Below, piece by piece: positions 13,178 to 26,103 of a DNA stretch of 64,000 nt (position 1 is its first letter; every line of letters begins with the position of its first letter). The translations under genes and the position numbers were made by a program. The notes beneath the pieces were generated by a model, which saw only the letters and a list, made by a program, of their open reading frames with translations, did not search any database and had not been told where the DNA came from. The DNA comes from Pithys albifrons albifrons (taxonomy: Eukaryota > Chordata > Aves > Passeriformes > Thamnophilidae). The stretch spans positions 18,720,561 through 18,784,560 of the forward strand of contig NC_092466.1 of NCBI RefSeq assembly GCF_047495875.1. Direction: 5' to 3'.

Positions 13178-13657
13178 TTATTATTGTCTCTGAGCGGACT
13201 TTTGGATCAGTGAGTAGAACAAATGTTTCTCTCAATCTTATAATGGCTGCTTGAAAGGGCTTACTGATAGAAGAAAATATTCTCTCTTTCTGCTTGCTTG
13301 CAAGTTTTTCAAAAAAATAAAGCAACCAAAACCCAACCTTTGAACAGGTGAGCACTCAGTCAAAGTGTTGGAATGATGGATTTGAAGTCTTCTCACAATG
13401 CTTTGTCCAGGTCAACAGAGGACAATAATTAAAAGATCCATATCAATACAGCTCAGGTTTCAGGCAAATTAAGAGCTGAAGAATGCCAAGAGCCTCTTTC
13501 TCTTGAAAAACAGAAAGGTCACATATTATTCCCTAAACTAAACCTTCTTTCACAAATTCCACTACACTAAGATCATATCTAGTCCATTTTTACTAAGAAT
13601 TTTTTTGCTTTATTTTCATGAACAGTCCTTGTTTCTGCCTTGTAATTATACTCTCAC

Positions 13658-13710
13658 AGAATCAGAGAATCATTAAGGTTGGAAAATACCTCTGAGATCA
13701 TCTAGTGGGG
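13658..13710 (-). mobile_element. Short CR1 3' end, antisense
   Basis: The plus strand begins with 'cagaatcagagaatcatt', a variant of the inverted CR1 terminal repeat (catagaatcatagaat). It continues 'aaggttggaaaatacctc' and 'gagatcatctag', the wording of the antisense 3' end of avian CR1. Similarity stops after about 50 bases, so this is a severely truncated insertion, or one whose 5' part has been lost. CR1 copies are usually 5'-truncated, which fits. Confidence 0.75.
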
Positions 13711-16700
13711 TAGGAACAGTCTGTTAACGGGGGATCCTCTGGGAGGATGGCACCAAAATGATTCAAATCCCCACAGCAATTCTGTGAACTTTTGCAGAAG
13801 AGCAAATGACACTGTGAAAAGAAGAATTTATGTCTCTGTGGTGGTAAAAATATAGGAGTGATTCTACCAGAGGTAGTGTAGGCATTCAAATATAGGCAAG
13901 AAGTAAATTTTGCCCTCTCTTTGCTCAATGTGGGTAACAAGAATGTCCCTTCTGTCCAATGTGGTATGGCTGAAGAAAATGGAGAGAATTGGTCTTTGTT
14001 TTGAAAGCACTGAAAATCAGAGACTTTCAAAGCATTTGCAGGGAAATGCTATAATTTAAGAAGATTGTAGGAGAGTTTTTGGTTAATGCAGCTGTTCAAT
14101 TGCCTATAGAAAATGGAATGTATAATGTAGTTTTCTACATTGGTTGCAAGAAAAAGAAAACTTTTCTTAAGAGAACTGAAGATACTGTCACCATGTTGGT
14201 TTCAGAGTGATCTTATTTTTAACGTCTACTGAGAAATTTGGGCTATATCCATGTGTTTTTATAAAGTCCCTAGAAATCTGCTGCAAATTTCTTATACTTT
14301 TGTGGAGGGAATGTGATTTTATGGGGATTGTTATTTAGAAAGAGATCATATACTGCTTACTAGTTTTTAGCTGCATTTACATTTCTGATAATCATTATAA
14401 TAAAGCCTGTGTTTATTTTGCCAGAAAACCTTTTTTTGTGTGTGTGTTATAAAAAAATCTCAGAGGAAAAACATCTGTTTTGAAGAAAAAAAAGCACTTC
14501 CCCCTGACTAAAAAACCCAAAAAACAAACAAAACAAACAAAAAAACCAAACAAAAACCCCAAAACAAAACCACAAAACCCAAAACAAACCTGCTTGCTTA
14601 AAAGTGTTTAACTTTTTTCAGAGCAGGTTGGGAAAAAGAAATTTTAAAAATGTGACCAACTGAGGATAAAGGTAACAACCTCTTAGACTGGCTACACAAA
14701 TAAGGGATCGTGATGGTGGTGCTTTTTCTATGTAAGTAGACTTCTGAGACTTCCTATCTTTATGATCTTTATTAAGGTAGACCAGCTCTTCAATAGGAAC
14801 CTGCCCCAAATAACTAAACACTACTCTTCCACCTTAAAGTAAATGTTCAGTGAACTGAAGCTGGATTTCATACAGCCAGGTAAAGTCCAGTGGAGAGCTT
14901 ACACTGTCTCACATTTCACCGAGCTTCCCTGTCTGTAGCTTGGCAGAGGTGGGCACCAGATGAAGGGGGAGGAGCCAAAATGGTGAAAGGGGTGATGACA
15001 GACAGACAACACCCATACATTCCTCTTCAGATGCATTTTCACATCTGTTTGGCATTTCGAGGGTTGTTTTCCTATGAGCATCACTCAGAAACGTCCAAGC
15101 AAGGTAAGATCCTGCACCTGAAAGGCCAGGAAGAAGAGTGTACCAGGAAGGTACGTTGGACATGTGTGCTAAAGTGTGGCTGTATAAATTAAAGGGCTGA
15201 AGGAGCCTCCAAAGAAATATGGACTATTCAGCCTCTATAGCAAAATCAGCAGGGTTTCTGGGTTTTCCTTTTTCTCCCAGGAAGAAAGTATTTTTCCAGT
15301 AGCTTGAACTCCTGACCCAAACTTGCAGATCCATAAGTGGATGTATTTTGTTATTCCCAGGATCATACTGCTTTCATGATCTGGATTATCTACAGAAAAT
15401 AAGACTTAGATGCTTAAAAGACCTTGTAGGAACACTGCCCGAGGCAGCAAATAGTCTGTCTTTCAAAATATTCTTTCACCCTGTAAGTGTTGTTCAGTTG
15501 TAGCCTCAGTAATAAAGCCATAGCCCTATATATGCCTCTATTGCCTTCTGTCTAACCATCAATGCTCTATGCTTTGGCATGAAGCCTCCAGCCCTAGAAA
15601 CATCACCAGGTACCAAATGTTGTAGGATTCCTCCTTTGCAGTCCAGGGGAGAGAAGCACAAGCACCCTGTCACTTCCTGTGTCTTCTGGCATCTGTAATG
15701 TGGAAAAAATAAGGGACAGAAGCATTTTTTCAGAAACTGAGCCTTAAAAGTTTCTTTAAACATCTTAGTTGAATATCTTTTCTCTCTGACTTATCCTGTT
15801 GTAAACACAAAATGCAAAAATCTTTTTATGAGAGTTTTTAGTGGATTTCATTAAATAGAATAAATACACACGTCAAATTCAGCAAACCTCACTCTGAAAC
15901 TACTGCTATAACAGCGTTAAGATAGTACAATAGCCAAATCAATGTCATGACTGAATCTGAGTTATCAGTGAGCTCAAGCAGTAGGTATCTATTCAAACCA
16001 CAGGATCCCCACATGAAGGAACACTTTTGTGGTTGCCCAAAGGGCACGATTTATTTCAAATGAGTGTCTCAAATATGACTATGCTCTTCATGGGGACAGG
16101 ACATGGTTGCCTTTAGTGGTTTGTGGATGTTCTACACACAGAGGCAGCCCAGTGAAAACCAGGTCAGATTTGGTTAGTGCATTAGAGGAGACAGTGACAG
16201 CCTGATCTAACAAGGAGGCAACCTCTGCTTTGGCTTCTCTGCTGATGCAGTAGAGCAGGATCATCTTCTACATTGCCTTGCATTATAAAGAATCCAGTTG
16301 CTTAGCCTTAGAAAGCATCTTTAAGCTTTTGGATCAGTTAAATGGCGTATTGCTTTTGGAAACAGATTTTATCTATTCAACTCATGGTATGTGGGTGGGA
16401 GGCCACTATGGAAAGCCCAATAACTCCTGAGAGTTTGCTTGCAAAATCTTCTATGAAGTGTCATGAACAATATTTCTTCCATATCAAAAATGCTGAGTGT
16501 GAGTTTGGTCCATGACAAAAAGAAAAGGCCACCCATCTGGAACTCCATAATAGGGTTTGTTATCTATTAATGGATTTTGTGTCATTGCTTCATTAACTCT
16601 TGAAAAATATTGCCTAGTGGGAGATTAGGGAAGCAGCAGAAGTTTGTAACTTTCTCCCAGATATTTAACACATAGGCAGGACTACCTTTCCAGTTATGTT

Positions 16701-19329
16701 CAGGATAGGAGCCGTTTAGGATAAAGAAATTCAAGACTGCTGTGTGCCAGCCGCAGGCCATATTTGGGTAACTTTGCTCATGAGAATGAAGCACAAATTT
16801 CAGACTAAATCTTCAAGGCACACTGTTGCATGGATCCAGTCTATCTAAAAGATTGCATTTAGCTCTGGAATGAAGACAGTGAAGGAAAATCCTTTCTCAG
16901 ACCACACTGAGACTTTGTGGTTCTCAACTAAAACTCCTTTTTCTGGTGATGCCTTCTCAGGAATGGATATCTGCCCATGCGTTAGGGCTCCAAACACTGC
17001 AGTATTGCTTCTGGACTCCACTGGGCTTTAAAAAGTCACTGGATTCTGACAGGTGAGGTCTAGGGGGATTTTTACCAAGAAGCCTGGAGTTCTCAAAAAG
17101 GTTTTAGTTCAGTCAGTTGATGAATAACATAAACTTTGGGCTCAGAAAATAACAGGAATTAAAGGTGATCAGGGATTTACAGTCAACATTCCTAAAACTC
17201 TAGAGGGTAAGGTATTAGGCGGAGTCTAGAACCATTTATTTTAGTTATATTAAATGGAAACTCTAGACACTGTCTGACTAACTGTGCTAATACCACCTGG
17301 CAGAAAGGTTATACTATTACTATCTGCAGTTTACTTTTATCCTTTTAAAAATTTTCAGCCTCCCAATCAGAAATGGGCACAATGCCATGGGCTCCAAGAG
17401 ACTAGGCTCAAATGAGGAAACCAGTCAGATAAGGAAAGTGGTAGCGAACATTTTTCATCTGGCTATCTGAGCAATCCTTGAAAATGCCAAAAGAATCCAG
17501 ATGAAAACCGTCTATCTATAAAATCAGATGACAAGCAGTATTTTTCACAAAGATACAGAAGAGTTGTACTCTTGAATCTGTAGTTCAGGTAACTGCTGGC
17601 TCACCCACTCCCCCAGCCCAACCAGCAGCTAACCAGGACCATGGGAAGGACCAGTGCCTCTGCGGTGGGCACCGGGACTCTGGAGCTCTGCCAGCAGGTC
17701 TCTGGTCTTCTCCAGGGCACTGTAGCCTTGCCAAGATTCGTGCCTCACTCTGTTCCTTTGTGGTACAGTTTGGGCAGTTGATTGTAGCATGGGGTTTTCC
17801 CAGGTACATGGCAGTTCCAGCCAGTGAGAATGGAAAGAGTTCAGTAAGGCTGCATCTGAGGTTGTATGAAGTAGGTGAGAACTTAAGGAGCAAAGAGCTA
17901 CTCTGCAACATTTCCTAGGGCCTCAGAGCCCCACCAGTTCCTTACACTTCTATTTCAGGACTGCCTTGCTGCAACTGCAAAGTCTGCCATCCCCAACATT
18001 ACAGATGAAATGAGAACTTAATTTTCCCTTTATTACTGAAAAGCCTTCAGGCAGTTCTGATGTTCAGCATCTTGGGAGAAAAGTTCCTTGCAGAAGTATG
18101 ATTCTCTTAATTTACAGCAGTATGGAGTGAAAATCTTTTTCCAGGAGCCTTTATGTTCCCTTTTGGAGGCAGGAGGAGTGAATGCCTGCATTGGAATGGC
18201 AGCTCATGCCCCATGTGTCTGTGCAGAGGGATCACTATGATGTTTCCAGGCCTTGTTGTGCTGTCTGCACAAGGTCTATCCAAGCTGCTGACCTCCACCC
18301 CACATGGTTCTTCCTGTAAGGATATGACACTCACAATGGCTCTTTCAGCATGCTGCAGCACCAAACCAACCAGGAAGAATAAATTAATTCTTAAAAATAA
18401 ACAGCTGGCCATAAAAGTGTCCTGGAAAACCCTGGCCTCTGCTCTTCTGATAGCCTAGGGGTCTCAGTGACAAATCACCCTTGCTACCTACCCTCAGTGA
18501 ATATTCCCTGCTTGTCAGGTCAGCTAATTGTTTTGGAGTGGATGCAATTCATCTTCTGCTAGGAGAGGTTTGTCAGGCACATGATGCTGTAAATGATCTT
18601 CTGTTTATCTAATCTTTTCTCTTGCTGCTGTCATTGTACATATACACAAACCCCCTTTATAGCTTCCCTCTAGCCAATGTTCTGAGTACAAGCTTAAACA
18701 AGTCCTTGATCATTTTAGAACTACAGGCTTATTCAAGGAAATGACTGCAATAGCATTAGGTTGTTGTGGTCTCTTAGCAGGTAAGGTGTGCTGTCCCTAC
18801 TCAGCCCGATTTTCAAGGTAAAGATCTTTGCAGAAATTTCTCTCCACTGGACAACCGTTCAGCTGGGACACAGGTCTGGTGTCCTTTGCTTATTTCACAT
18901 ATGCAGAGTAACCCTGGACTGATAAGCCACAAAACCAGACTGACATACCCAAACAGATGAAGGTCCAAGAAGTAGTTACCCAGGAGCTGGATACTGATTT
19001 CTGCTGCTGAGATAATCTTGCAGCTCACTAGAAGACACTCAGGGAAAGCTGAAGAAAGATGGGACACAAATACACCATCCAACCCCCAATGCATATTCCT
19101 AAAGCAAGGGCTTAAGCCACAACACTGCAATAAAAGTGTGGCTTAGTGTGTAGACCAGTACTAGAACTGACCTTTTCTCTATGTTGCCTGAGAGAAATGT
19201 GAAACCAAAGGAAGTTGTATGACAGCTTACAAGCTCTCTATCATTTCTGCAGTGAGTGAGTAGGCAGGCGATTAAGTTTTAATTGAAAAATTTGAGAGAA
19301 TGGGGGGAAAATCAGAAAAAATAAACATT
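13711..19329. other. Unique DNA, no gene recognised
   Basis: I see no gene, RNA gene or well-supported repeat here, apart from the A/C tract at 14510-14590. Open frames do not exceed 110 codons, and none resembles a known protein. The segment 17585-17911 (minus, 108 codons) lies in a GC-richer patch and reads as low-information sequence. A (TG)5 run occurs near 14440. Confidence 0.65.
14510..14590. repeat. Pure A/C tract, 81 bases
   Basis: The plus strand has only A and C for 81 consecutive bases, in irregular AAAC, AAAAC and AACCC words. It is not a clean microsatellite. It is the mirror of the G/T tract 1.35 kb to its left, with which it could pair if transcribed into one RNA. Similar AAAC-type tracts recur across the window. 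Confidence 0.9.
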
Positions 19330-19530
19330 CAAGTCAGCAAGTCACATTAGTGACAGCAGCTAATGTTTCTAACGTGAGCTTTAAATCCTCAAGCCTTCCT
19401 CCAAAGCAAACGTATTATGCATTGTTCGCAACGATCTTAATTGGAAATATTTAGCTATCCAAATAGTAGAAGTATATTCAATTATTTGCTCAGAGCCTGG
19501 ATCAATATCAATATTAATAAGTCATTTTAG
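19330..19530. promoter_or_regulatory. Candidate conserved non-coding element
   Basis: This AT-rich stretch keeps several CpGs close together ('aacgtgag', 'aaacgtatt', 'gttcgcaacgat'), which is unusual in a CpG-depleted background. It also carries homeodomain-type 'ttaatt' and 'caattatt' words, and an octamer-like 'tatgca' abutting a SOX-like 'cattgtt' (19420-19426). These traits are typical of conserved developmental enhancers. Conservation cannot be seen from one genome, so this is a hypothesis. Confidence 0.25.
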
Positions 19531-22500
19531 GGGAGTTGAATTTAGTTTTCATTTTAGAGATCATATGCACAAACCAGTTTGAGACTGTAAGTTGGGCATC
19601 TTGGTTTCCTGAAACCAATCTCTGAAAACAAGAAGCTGGCTGAAGGCATCAAGGTTTGTGATGGTGGAGGAAATACATCAGGGCTTTCCTGGCAGAGAAA
19701 ACACTGCTTCGGCACAGAGGATCTGTCTGAAGCCACCTAAGACCTGGGCTCAGGAGGGCTGGCACCTGCTGAAGTGTGTACAAATGGCGCAACAGTCTTC
19801 AGCCTCTGCTTCAGCCCATGGGCTGCAGCTGTGTGCTCTTATCCCAAGTTGTGGCTGTGTCCTTTGTTTCTCCAGGCCACTCACTGCATCTGCCCCATGT
19901 GTAACATCGGGAACAGGGCCTAGACCTTTCTGGGTGACAGGCAACTCTCTCAATGGTCTTGATCCACCACCTGGTTGAGTTTTCCCATGTACTATATCCA
20001 GTTATTAACTGGGAGAGACTGTGAATAACAGAATGATGTACAAAAGAGGTAAGGCTCTCTTTGAAACCTTAACAAGAGTTGCTGGCACTGGTGGCAATAG
20101 GAAATTACATTTTCAGGGTAAAGGGAAAATTACACATTCAGGCATTCTAGTTCCTGGGAGGAGGGAGTTAGTGAGTCCATGGCGAAACATATCCACTGCC
20201 AATGGAGACACATTTGTAGAAAATCCAAACACAGTAACCAAGCAGCTGTTTTTTTTCTTTCTAGGAACCAGCCCAAATCCAGCTCATGCTGGGGACTGTT
20301 TGCCATCTGAGAGCATCCTGTGTGAGATCCCAGCCCCTGTCCCACCACATGTTGGCAGCACAAACCTCTCACCCATTGTCCCTGCATGCTTGGCTTCAGA
20401 CCCCAGAGAAGAGTCCACTGTGGAGACAGTTCATTTCTCTGCATGGCTCATGTATGATACTGGTGGTGAGGGCTGTGGCTAGGGACTGAGTAGAGAAATT
20501 ACTGAGCTTGTAACAGGCTGTAACCTCCAGATAGTCAAGAAATTAATATTTTTCAGCGCTTTTGCATTGGGTGACAGTTACATTATGAAATTAACAAGGA
20601 ATTTAACATGAAGTCTGCATTTGCACTGAAAGGATACATGAGAAAACATTATACCTTTATATTACAAACTAATTTTTCATTCCAAATGGTCTTTTTTTTC
20701 CACTAACTTATTCAAGAAATATGGTGATTTTTCCTACAATCCTGGGGAACAGGAATAAAAATTATATTTCTATATGCATAAGTAATAGAATATGACAAAT
20801 GCATTTTCAGGCCATTTCACCCTTTGCTGTGAATATTTTCACACTGTCCCTCTGGATGCCCTGGATACAGATGGGGTTTGCATACTGCTGCTGAGGCTTC
20901 TTTTTCTGGGTAATAGTGTTATCCAGGGTTAGGAGACGTATTTGCCATCACAACAATTGTAAAAAGGACTGAGACCAGCCTGGGCAGAGACTGGCCTGCA
21001 ATCCTCTACTGATAAATAAACATCTCTGTTTCCCTTTTGCAGTATACATCTTGATGTTAAAGGTTTCAAAGAAAAGTTGAGCTAACATCAAAAAAAAGAC
21101 TCTCCAAGGCAAATAAAGAGAGGTTTATTTTCTTATTCAGGTTTCTCAAAGGCTCCTTCTCTGTGCCCTTTCACAATAGTTTTCACCATTTAGGAATGCT
21201 TTCATTTAATGTCTGAAATAGCTTTTTGTATCTCCTGGTATCTTTCTGTAACTGTAAAATAAACATTCTTTCCTTAATAGGTCTAAAGATGTGGGGTCTG
21301 GGGCAGCAGGCAAGTAGTTGATCCAGAATATTTTTTTCACTAGGCTTTGCTTTTCACTTAGTTATTCTTTGTGTCCTAATGTCATTATAATGCTGTAAAG
21401 ATATAATTTTGCATTTAAGCTAAAGTAGTTACATCAACACAACTGCAGTGTCAAGTATGTGATGTCTTTTTTATTAGTACAACATATTTCCCTTGCTGTG
21501 CAGGAACAGAAATGGGAGGATGTGTTCCCTTACACTGGCATCAGGGCAGCTGCAGTGAAACAGGGCTGGATTCAGGCAAGTCTTCTGAGATGGTTATGGG
21601 AGCAGGTAGTTAAATCCTTATTACTGAGTACAGTCTACTGAGGGATTATCCTACAGCTACTTTACCAGATCTATGCAGCTCTTGGGAACAAGATATTAGG
21701 AAGAAGGACCACAGGGCAGATCTACTCTTGATCAAAACTTTATGACCTTCTCTGAAGTCTGGTTTTTTTTTCTGAGGAAAAAGACCAAACCATTCCCAGT
21801 CCTCTGGCACAAGCAGCTGCCACTAGCATTATTGAACATGGCAGAGTGTGTCTCGTGGTACTGCTGATTTTTTTTTTAATTAACTCAAAAAGATGTAACT
21901 ACAATGATGATGAGACTTCAGTGTCTTAAGCTGCAGACACTGGTAGGCAGGGATGCCTGTGTGTGAGATGAATTCCTGCACAGTGATGATGGGTTATCAG
22001 AATTTCCTGCATGGCTGTGTGAGTCAGAGCCATGTGTCAGCAGCTTTCTGTGGTGACAGACCAATGCCGGAAAGACAGATGGAGGGAATCTGAAGTGAGA
22101 GACCTTCCCAGCTCCAAGGGAGGTTGAGCTGGATAGATTTACAATCTGCCTCATTCTCTTTAGGAGTGATGCTTTCCTGAAATATTTTTTCTCTGTCCAT
22201 ATGATATTTTGGCATTAGGTTGTTCCCCAGGTGCTGCATTAGCTGTTGGGAAAGAGAACTGCATGGTCTCAGCTCAGGTGCATCCTAGTCAGCTGTATCT
22301 CAATATCTGCCTGAAGGTGGGTGGATATTTTATCCCAGCTCTAACTTTTGAAGCCTAAGGAGAAGACAAATCAGGAAGATGCAAAGGGAGCTTACTGAAT
22401 ATCTGTATCCAGACAAAGATTAAAGATATAGCTTAAAAGTAGCTGCCTTATGCTCTGAGAACAGCTTATCAAAATATTTACTGTATCCTCCCTGCCTTAA

Positions 22501-25500
22501 TATAGTTTTTGGTGTTTCTTTGTGTTACCCTACATAACTAATTTATTGCAATTTGAGTACGCCATTGTTGGTTTTGAACTCAAACAAATGGGTTTAGTGG
22601 TGATTTATGTTTAAGAAATAGGAGCTGCCTAGTACTGGTGAGTTATCCTACAACAACAAACCAGCTCAGGCAGGGCACTCTTCATAATAATCCTGTTTTA
22701 TGGCAGTACAGATTAAATGTCCAGCCTTTCTAAGACTTTTATGCTTTCTTTGTGGTACTTTGCTGAAGATGAGGTGGTATAAGACTACAAGCAAGGCAGG
22801 GATGCTGGAGAAAAACAGTATCTTTCATTAGGCAAAAGCCTTCACTATGTGAAGGTTTATCTAATTTCTCCAACTATGTCATTTAGTCTGATAAAAGATC
22901 TTGCCTCTCCTTCCAAGCCTTTGTTGAGGACATTTAAAAATGGGGCTTACATTTAAAGAAACTGAAAAATTAGAGAGGTTGCATTGGAAAGCTACACTCT
23001 CCAAAAAAATATCTGAGAGTTTGTGATTGCTTTGCAATACAGGGATTGGAGCTCAGGCTACTTAACATATCATGATAGAGGAGCCTTGCTCAGACTGGCA
23101 GTTGCTTCACTGGAAGAACGTACCCAGTTTTGAAGGGCTTTTTACTGTTGTGAAGTCACAGCAAGAGCCACTGATTAAGAGCTGGGACTATGATAAATGC
23201 TAGTGAACTAGAAATGACACTTTTTAAATGGTACCTTGCTTTCTATGAGCTTTTGTCTACATTCAGATTCCAGGCTCAATATGACAGTAACAAATGAAAA
23301 ATGTAAGACCTATACATCACATTGATGGATCCTTTCCCCTCCTATAAAGAGCAACTTTTAAAATTATTTAAAAGAGCATGGGATTAGCTCCAAAGAGTCT
23401 TAAGTTCTGCAGTGCCTCCGAGGCTAAGGGGGACACAGAAATTTCTGACTCTTTGTTTGTATCCACCTCCAGAGATAATGAAATACCATACAGCCAGGCA
23501 CATACTATAAATAATGAATGACCTAAAGTACCAGTTGGAGACCACTAAACATTGGAGGCATTTAATGGCTAGCCTAGGACTTAAGAGACATGCATGAAAA
23601 TATCGGATCTGTCTAAGGTAGTTAATAGCTCTTCCTTTCCCTCACATTTATTTGTGAAGATTAATGCATTAAGGCTTGTAGGAAGCTCACGTGCTGCAAA
23701 ATAAAGGCCAGGTGCTTAAATACAAATCAAAGGATGGAGACATACAATAAACAGGTTGGCAGCTGACAAGACAGGCTTTTAAGAGGATCCAAAACCTTTC
23801 CCCTACAGAAAACTCTGGTGTAGCCCCCCAGTGTGCTGGTCTGCCCTGGCACCTTCTCATGCTTGTGTCTCTGTGTACTCATTCAGGCAGCTGCACAAGC
23901 CTGGTGAGAGCATGGGAATCATGGGGAAAAACAATGCAATACTGGCTGTTAATTGAACAGCGTCAGTCCATAGCCTCACACCCAGTTAGCAAAGCCTTAC
24001 TTAAAGCCAATTTGAAGTGAAGCAAGAAAAAGAGTATGCACTTGCAAGTTTTAACTTTCTTCTGATTTTTCTCTGCCTCTTGGTTTCACTCATCCCCAGG
24101 ATAATTTTGCCTTGAAAATAATCAAAGTCCTTTAAACCACACACATTAATAGCCTCATAGAGACAGAGTAGTTTGCCACCCACAGACGCTGAAGCAAGCT
24201 AGTTGTACTACATGGTCAGTGGCCCGCTAGGGACCCCTTCCTTCCGGCTTTGAAGTTTGAAAAATTATATTGCTTCACCCACTTGAATTACTGAGGACCA
24301 GAAGTGCCACAGACAATGTGTGAGCACAAGAGTGTAGGCAGGTCTCCCTTTTATTTGACTTGGGAATACGAGGTGAAGTTCCTACTAACTGGAAGATTTT
24401 GTCTGAGTGAGATAGATGGCAAGAGATCTCATCCAGGGCAGGAGACTTCTGCAGACCTTGGTTTGTAGACGCCAAAAGAACCAAGCAGGAGGGATGGGAT
24501 AAACTAATGGGAGCAGCTCTCAGTTCAGTAATCAGCCTGCAATCCCCAGAGCAGCTTATGCTGGTGGCTGCAGCTCAGCCCAAGCATCAGCTCTTCCAGG
24601 CTGTTTTTTCCAGCCTATTCAGGGAAGGTCTGATCCATAGCCTGCCAAAATCAGCAGGGGTCCCCAGCTGACACTGCTGAGATGCGGATCAGACTCCTAC
24701 TAACAGGTGCTGCTTCTAGTGAGGCTGCAGCACAGGCAAAGGGAGCTCAGATATATGGGAGCTGATAAAACAAGACACAAAAACTGGCTTCCCACTGGCC
24801 TTTTCCTGCTGCTGGGCTTCTGTTGAGGGGTGTCAGGTGCCTGCTAATTACAGCTAATGAGGAATTTGATTGCCCTTCAGCACAGGGTTAGCTGTGCAGG
24901 TTGCTGTGTGTCTGGGGTTGAGTGGTGACTGGGGGTCTCCATGTCCTGCTCAGCCCACACACATGGTAAAAAGGGGCAGGAGGCCTTTTGCTGCCCTCAG
25001 CACAGGGGGCTCTGCAGGGAGGCATTGTTTCAGACCTATGGTCCCAAACATATCCACGTGTTTTTCTGATCTGCTCTCCTCCATCTGGAGGTCTTTGAAT
25101 GTGGTAACCTTCCTGCTGGGACCTGCCTCCTCTGTTCAACATGGGGACTTTTGAAGGCTCCTTGGCAAGATATGTGCTTCTGGAGGGGGCTTGGGTTTGT
25201 GCAGTGGCTGTTTCTATCAGCTGTTTGGAGAGGGCAGGAAGCAGGGTCTTGGTGTTCTTAAGTGGTGAGGGGCTGGAGAGCCCCTGCTGACAGGCTGGTT
25301 CTCTTGCTTTGCCATATGCTGGGTTTGCTTTGATCCAAATGATCTGCTTCATCTGTGTGTTTAGGGGATGAAGCCTGGTAGGAAAAAGGTGCTTGTGGAG
25401 CATGCAGAGGAGGGCACTCTCCTCTCACCTATGTGTCTGCATGTAGGCTGTGTACCTATGCTCAAAAAAATTGAGTCTATGCCTCAACATACACAAAACA

Positions 25501-26053
25501 TAGCAACTATTTTCAGGTAAAATCCAGGCAGGCAAGGTGATACATAGCATGTTGCACATTTCAGAGAGGCCTGTTATATGCAAGAAGAAGTCTAGCTTCT
25601 CTCCCAATCTCTAATAAATGAAAATTACTGCATTCTAATTTACTAGATTAGTCACCTTCTCCTTTACAAAAACAAAAGCTCCCTCAAAGAGTGTAAGTCC
25701 CATACTAAAGTTGCCCTTAGACTGTTCACATTCAGCACATGGCCTTTTCTTTCTTGAAGGCAGCTGATGTCCAACCAGAATTTTATAAAAGACCATTACT
25801 GAATAGCCTAATGGGAGAGAAGCCATTTGTGTGTGTGTGCTTGGTCCTGCGACCTTGAAATAGCTGTGTTGGCTGTAGGGTGTGGCTGTGGGTTAGAGCT
25901 GGGTGTGATTTACCCTCAGTAAAACTGACTGGGTCCAGTAAACTGTCATTGTCTCTTTGATTTTGTAACAATTGAATGTGTTCTCAGATTCTTGTTGAAA
26001 ACTGATGAGGTTTCCATTTAGCTGGACAGGAGGTAGTTAAGAGCTTTTTAGCA
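19531..26053. other. Unique DNA, no gene recognised
   Basis: No gene is identified. A GC-richer block at about 24500-25400 contains the longest open frame of the window (24888-25403, minus, 171 codons), which overlaps a 94-codon frame on the plus strand. Its peptide shows no domain, signal peptide or repeat that I recognise. The exon-like block at 20265-20465 is listed separately. At 22836-22858 there is a small hairpin around 'ccttcactatgtgaagg' with a seven-base perfect stem, too short for a microRNA precursor. A (TG)n run of 11 bases sits at 25829-25839. Confidence 0.65.
20265..20465 (+). other. Exon-like block, unproven
   Basis: The block is preceded by a strong polypyrimidine tract ending in 'tttctttctag' and followed by the donor-like 'gtgagg'. 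It is 201 nucleotides long, an exact multiple of three, and stays open in the frame that runs from 20021 to 20482. The encoded peptide is rich in Pro, Ser and Cys and matches nothing I know. The opposite strand is also open here, so openness may simply reflect base composition. I call it exon-like only because all three signs coincide; chance is the leading alternative. Confidence 0.15.
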
Positions 26054-26103
26054 GGTTTTTTTGTTGTTGGTTTTTTTATGGGTTTTTTTTTGTGGTGTTT
26101 TTG
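26054..26103. repeat. G/T-rich low-complexity tract
   Basis: About fifty bases on the plus strand of GTTTTTTT, GTTGTTGG and GGTTTTTTTT words with almost no other base. It belongs with the other GTTT/AAAC tracts of the window. Confidence 0.8.

Larger units (their letters stand above)
9631..13657. other. Unique DNA with faint old repeats, no gene
   Basis: No gene is recognised. A 136-codon frame (9637-10047, minus) begins immediately after the CR1 fragment and overlaps plus-strand frames of 74 and 87 codons. None resembles a known protein, and I treat them as chance. Two faint ancient-repeat traces (10975-11020 and 11491-11570), a poly-T run at 12015-12028 and a CTCF-like motif at 13056-13068 are listed separately. 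The stretch 12240-12400 is very AT-rich. Confidence 0.65.

Noticed and set aside
15190..15250. Phrase 'atggactattcagcctctat' resembling the CR1 ORF2 C-terminal region
   Set aside because: The match is one short phrase with no CR1 continuation on either side.
22836..22858. Small hairpin around 'ccttcactatgtgaagg', considered as a microRNA
   Set aside because: The stem is about ten base pairs, far short of a microRNA precursor.
22870..22925. Phrase 'tctgataaaagatcttgcct' similar to an old sauropsid repeat tail
   Set aside because: The similarity is limited to one phrase and too short to call without a library search.
24888..25403. Longest open frame, 171 codons on the minus strand
   Set aside because: The length is within chance expectation for 64 kb in six frames. 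It lies in a GC-richer patch, overlaps a plus-strand frame, and shows no domain or family resemblance.
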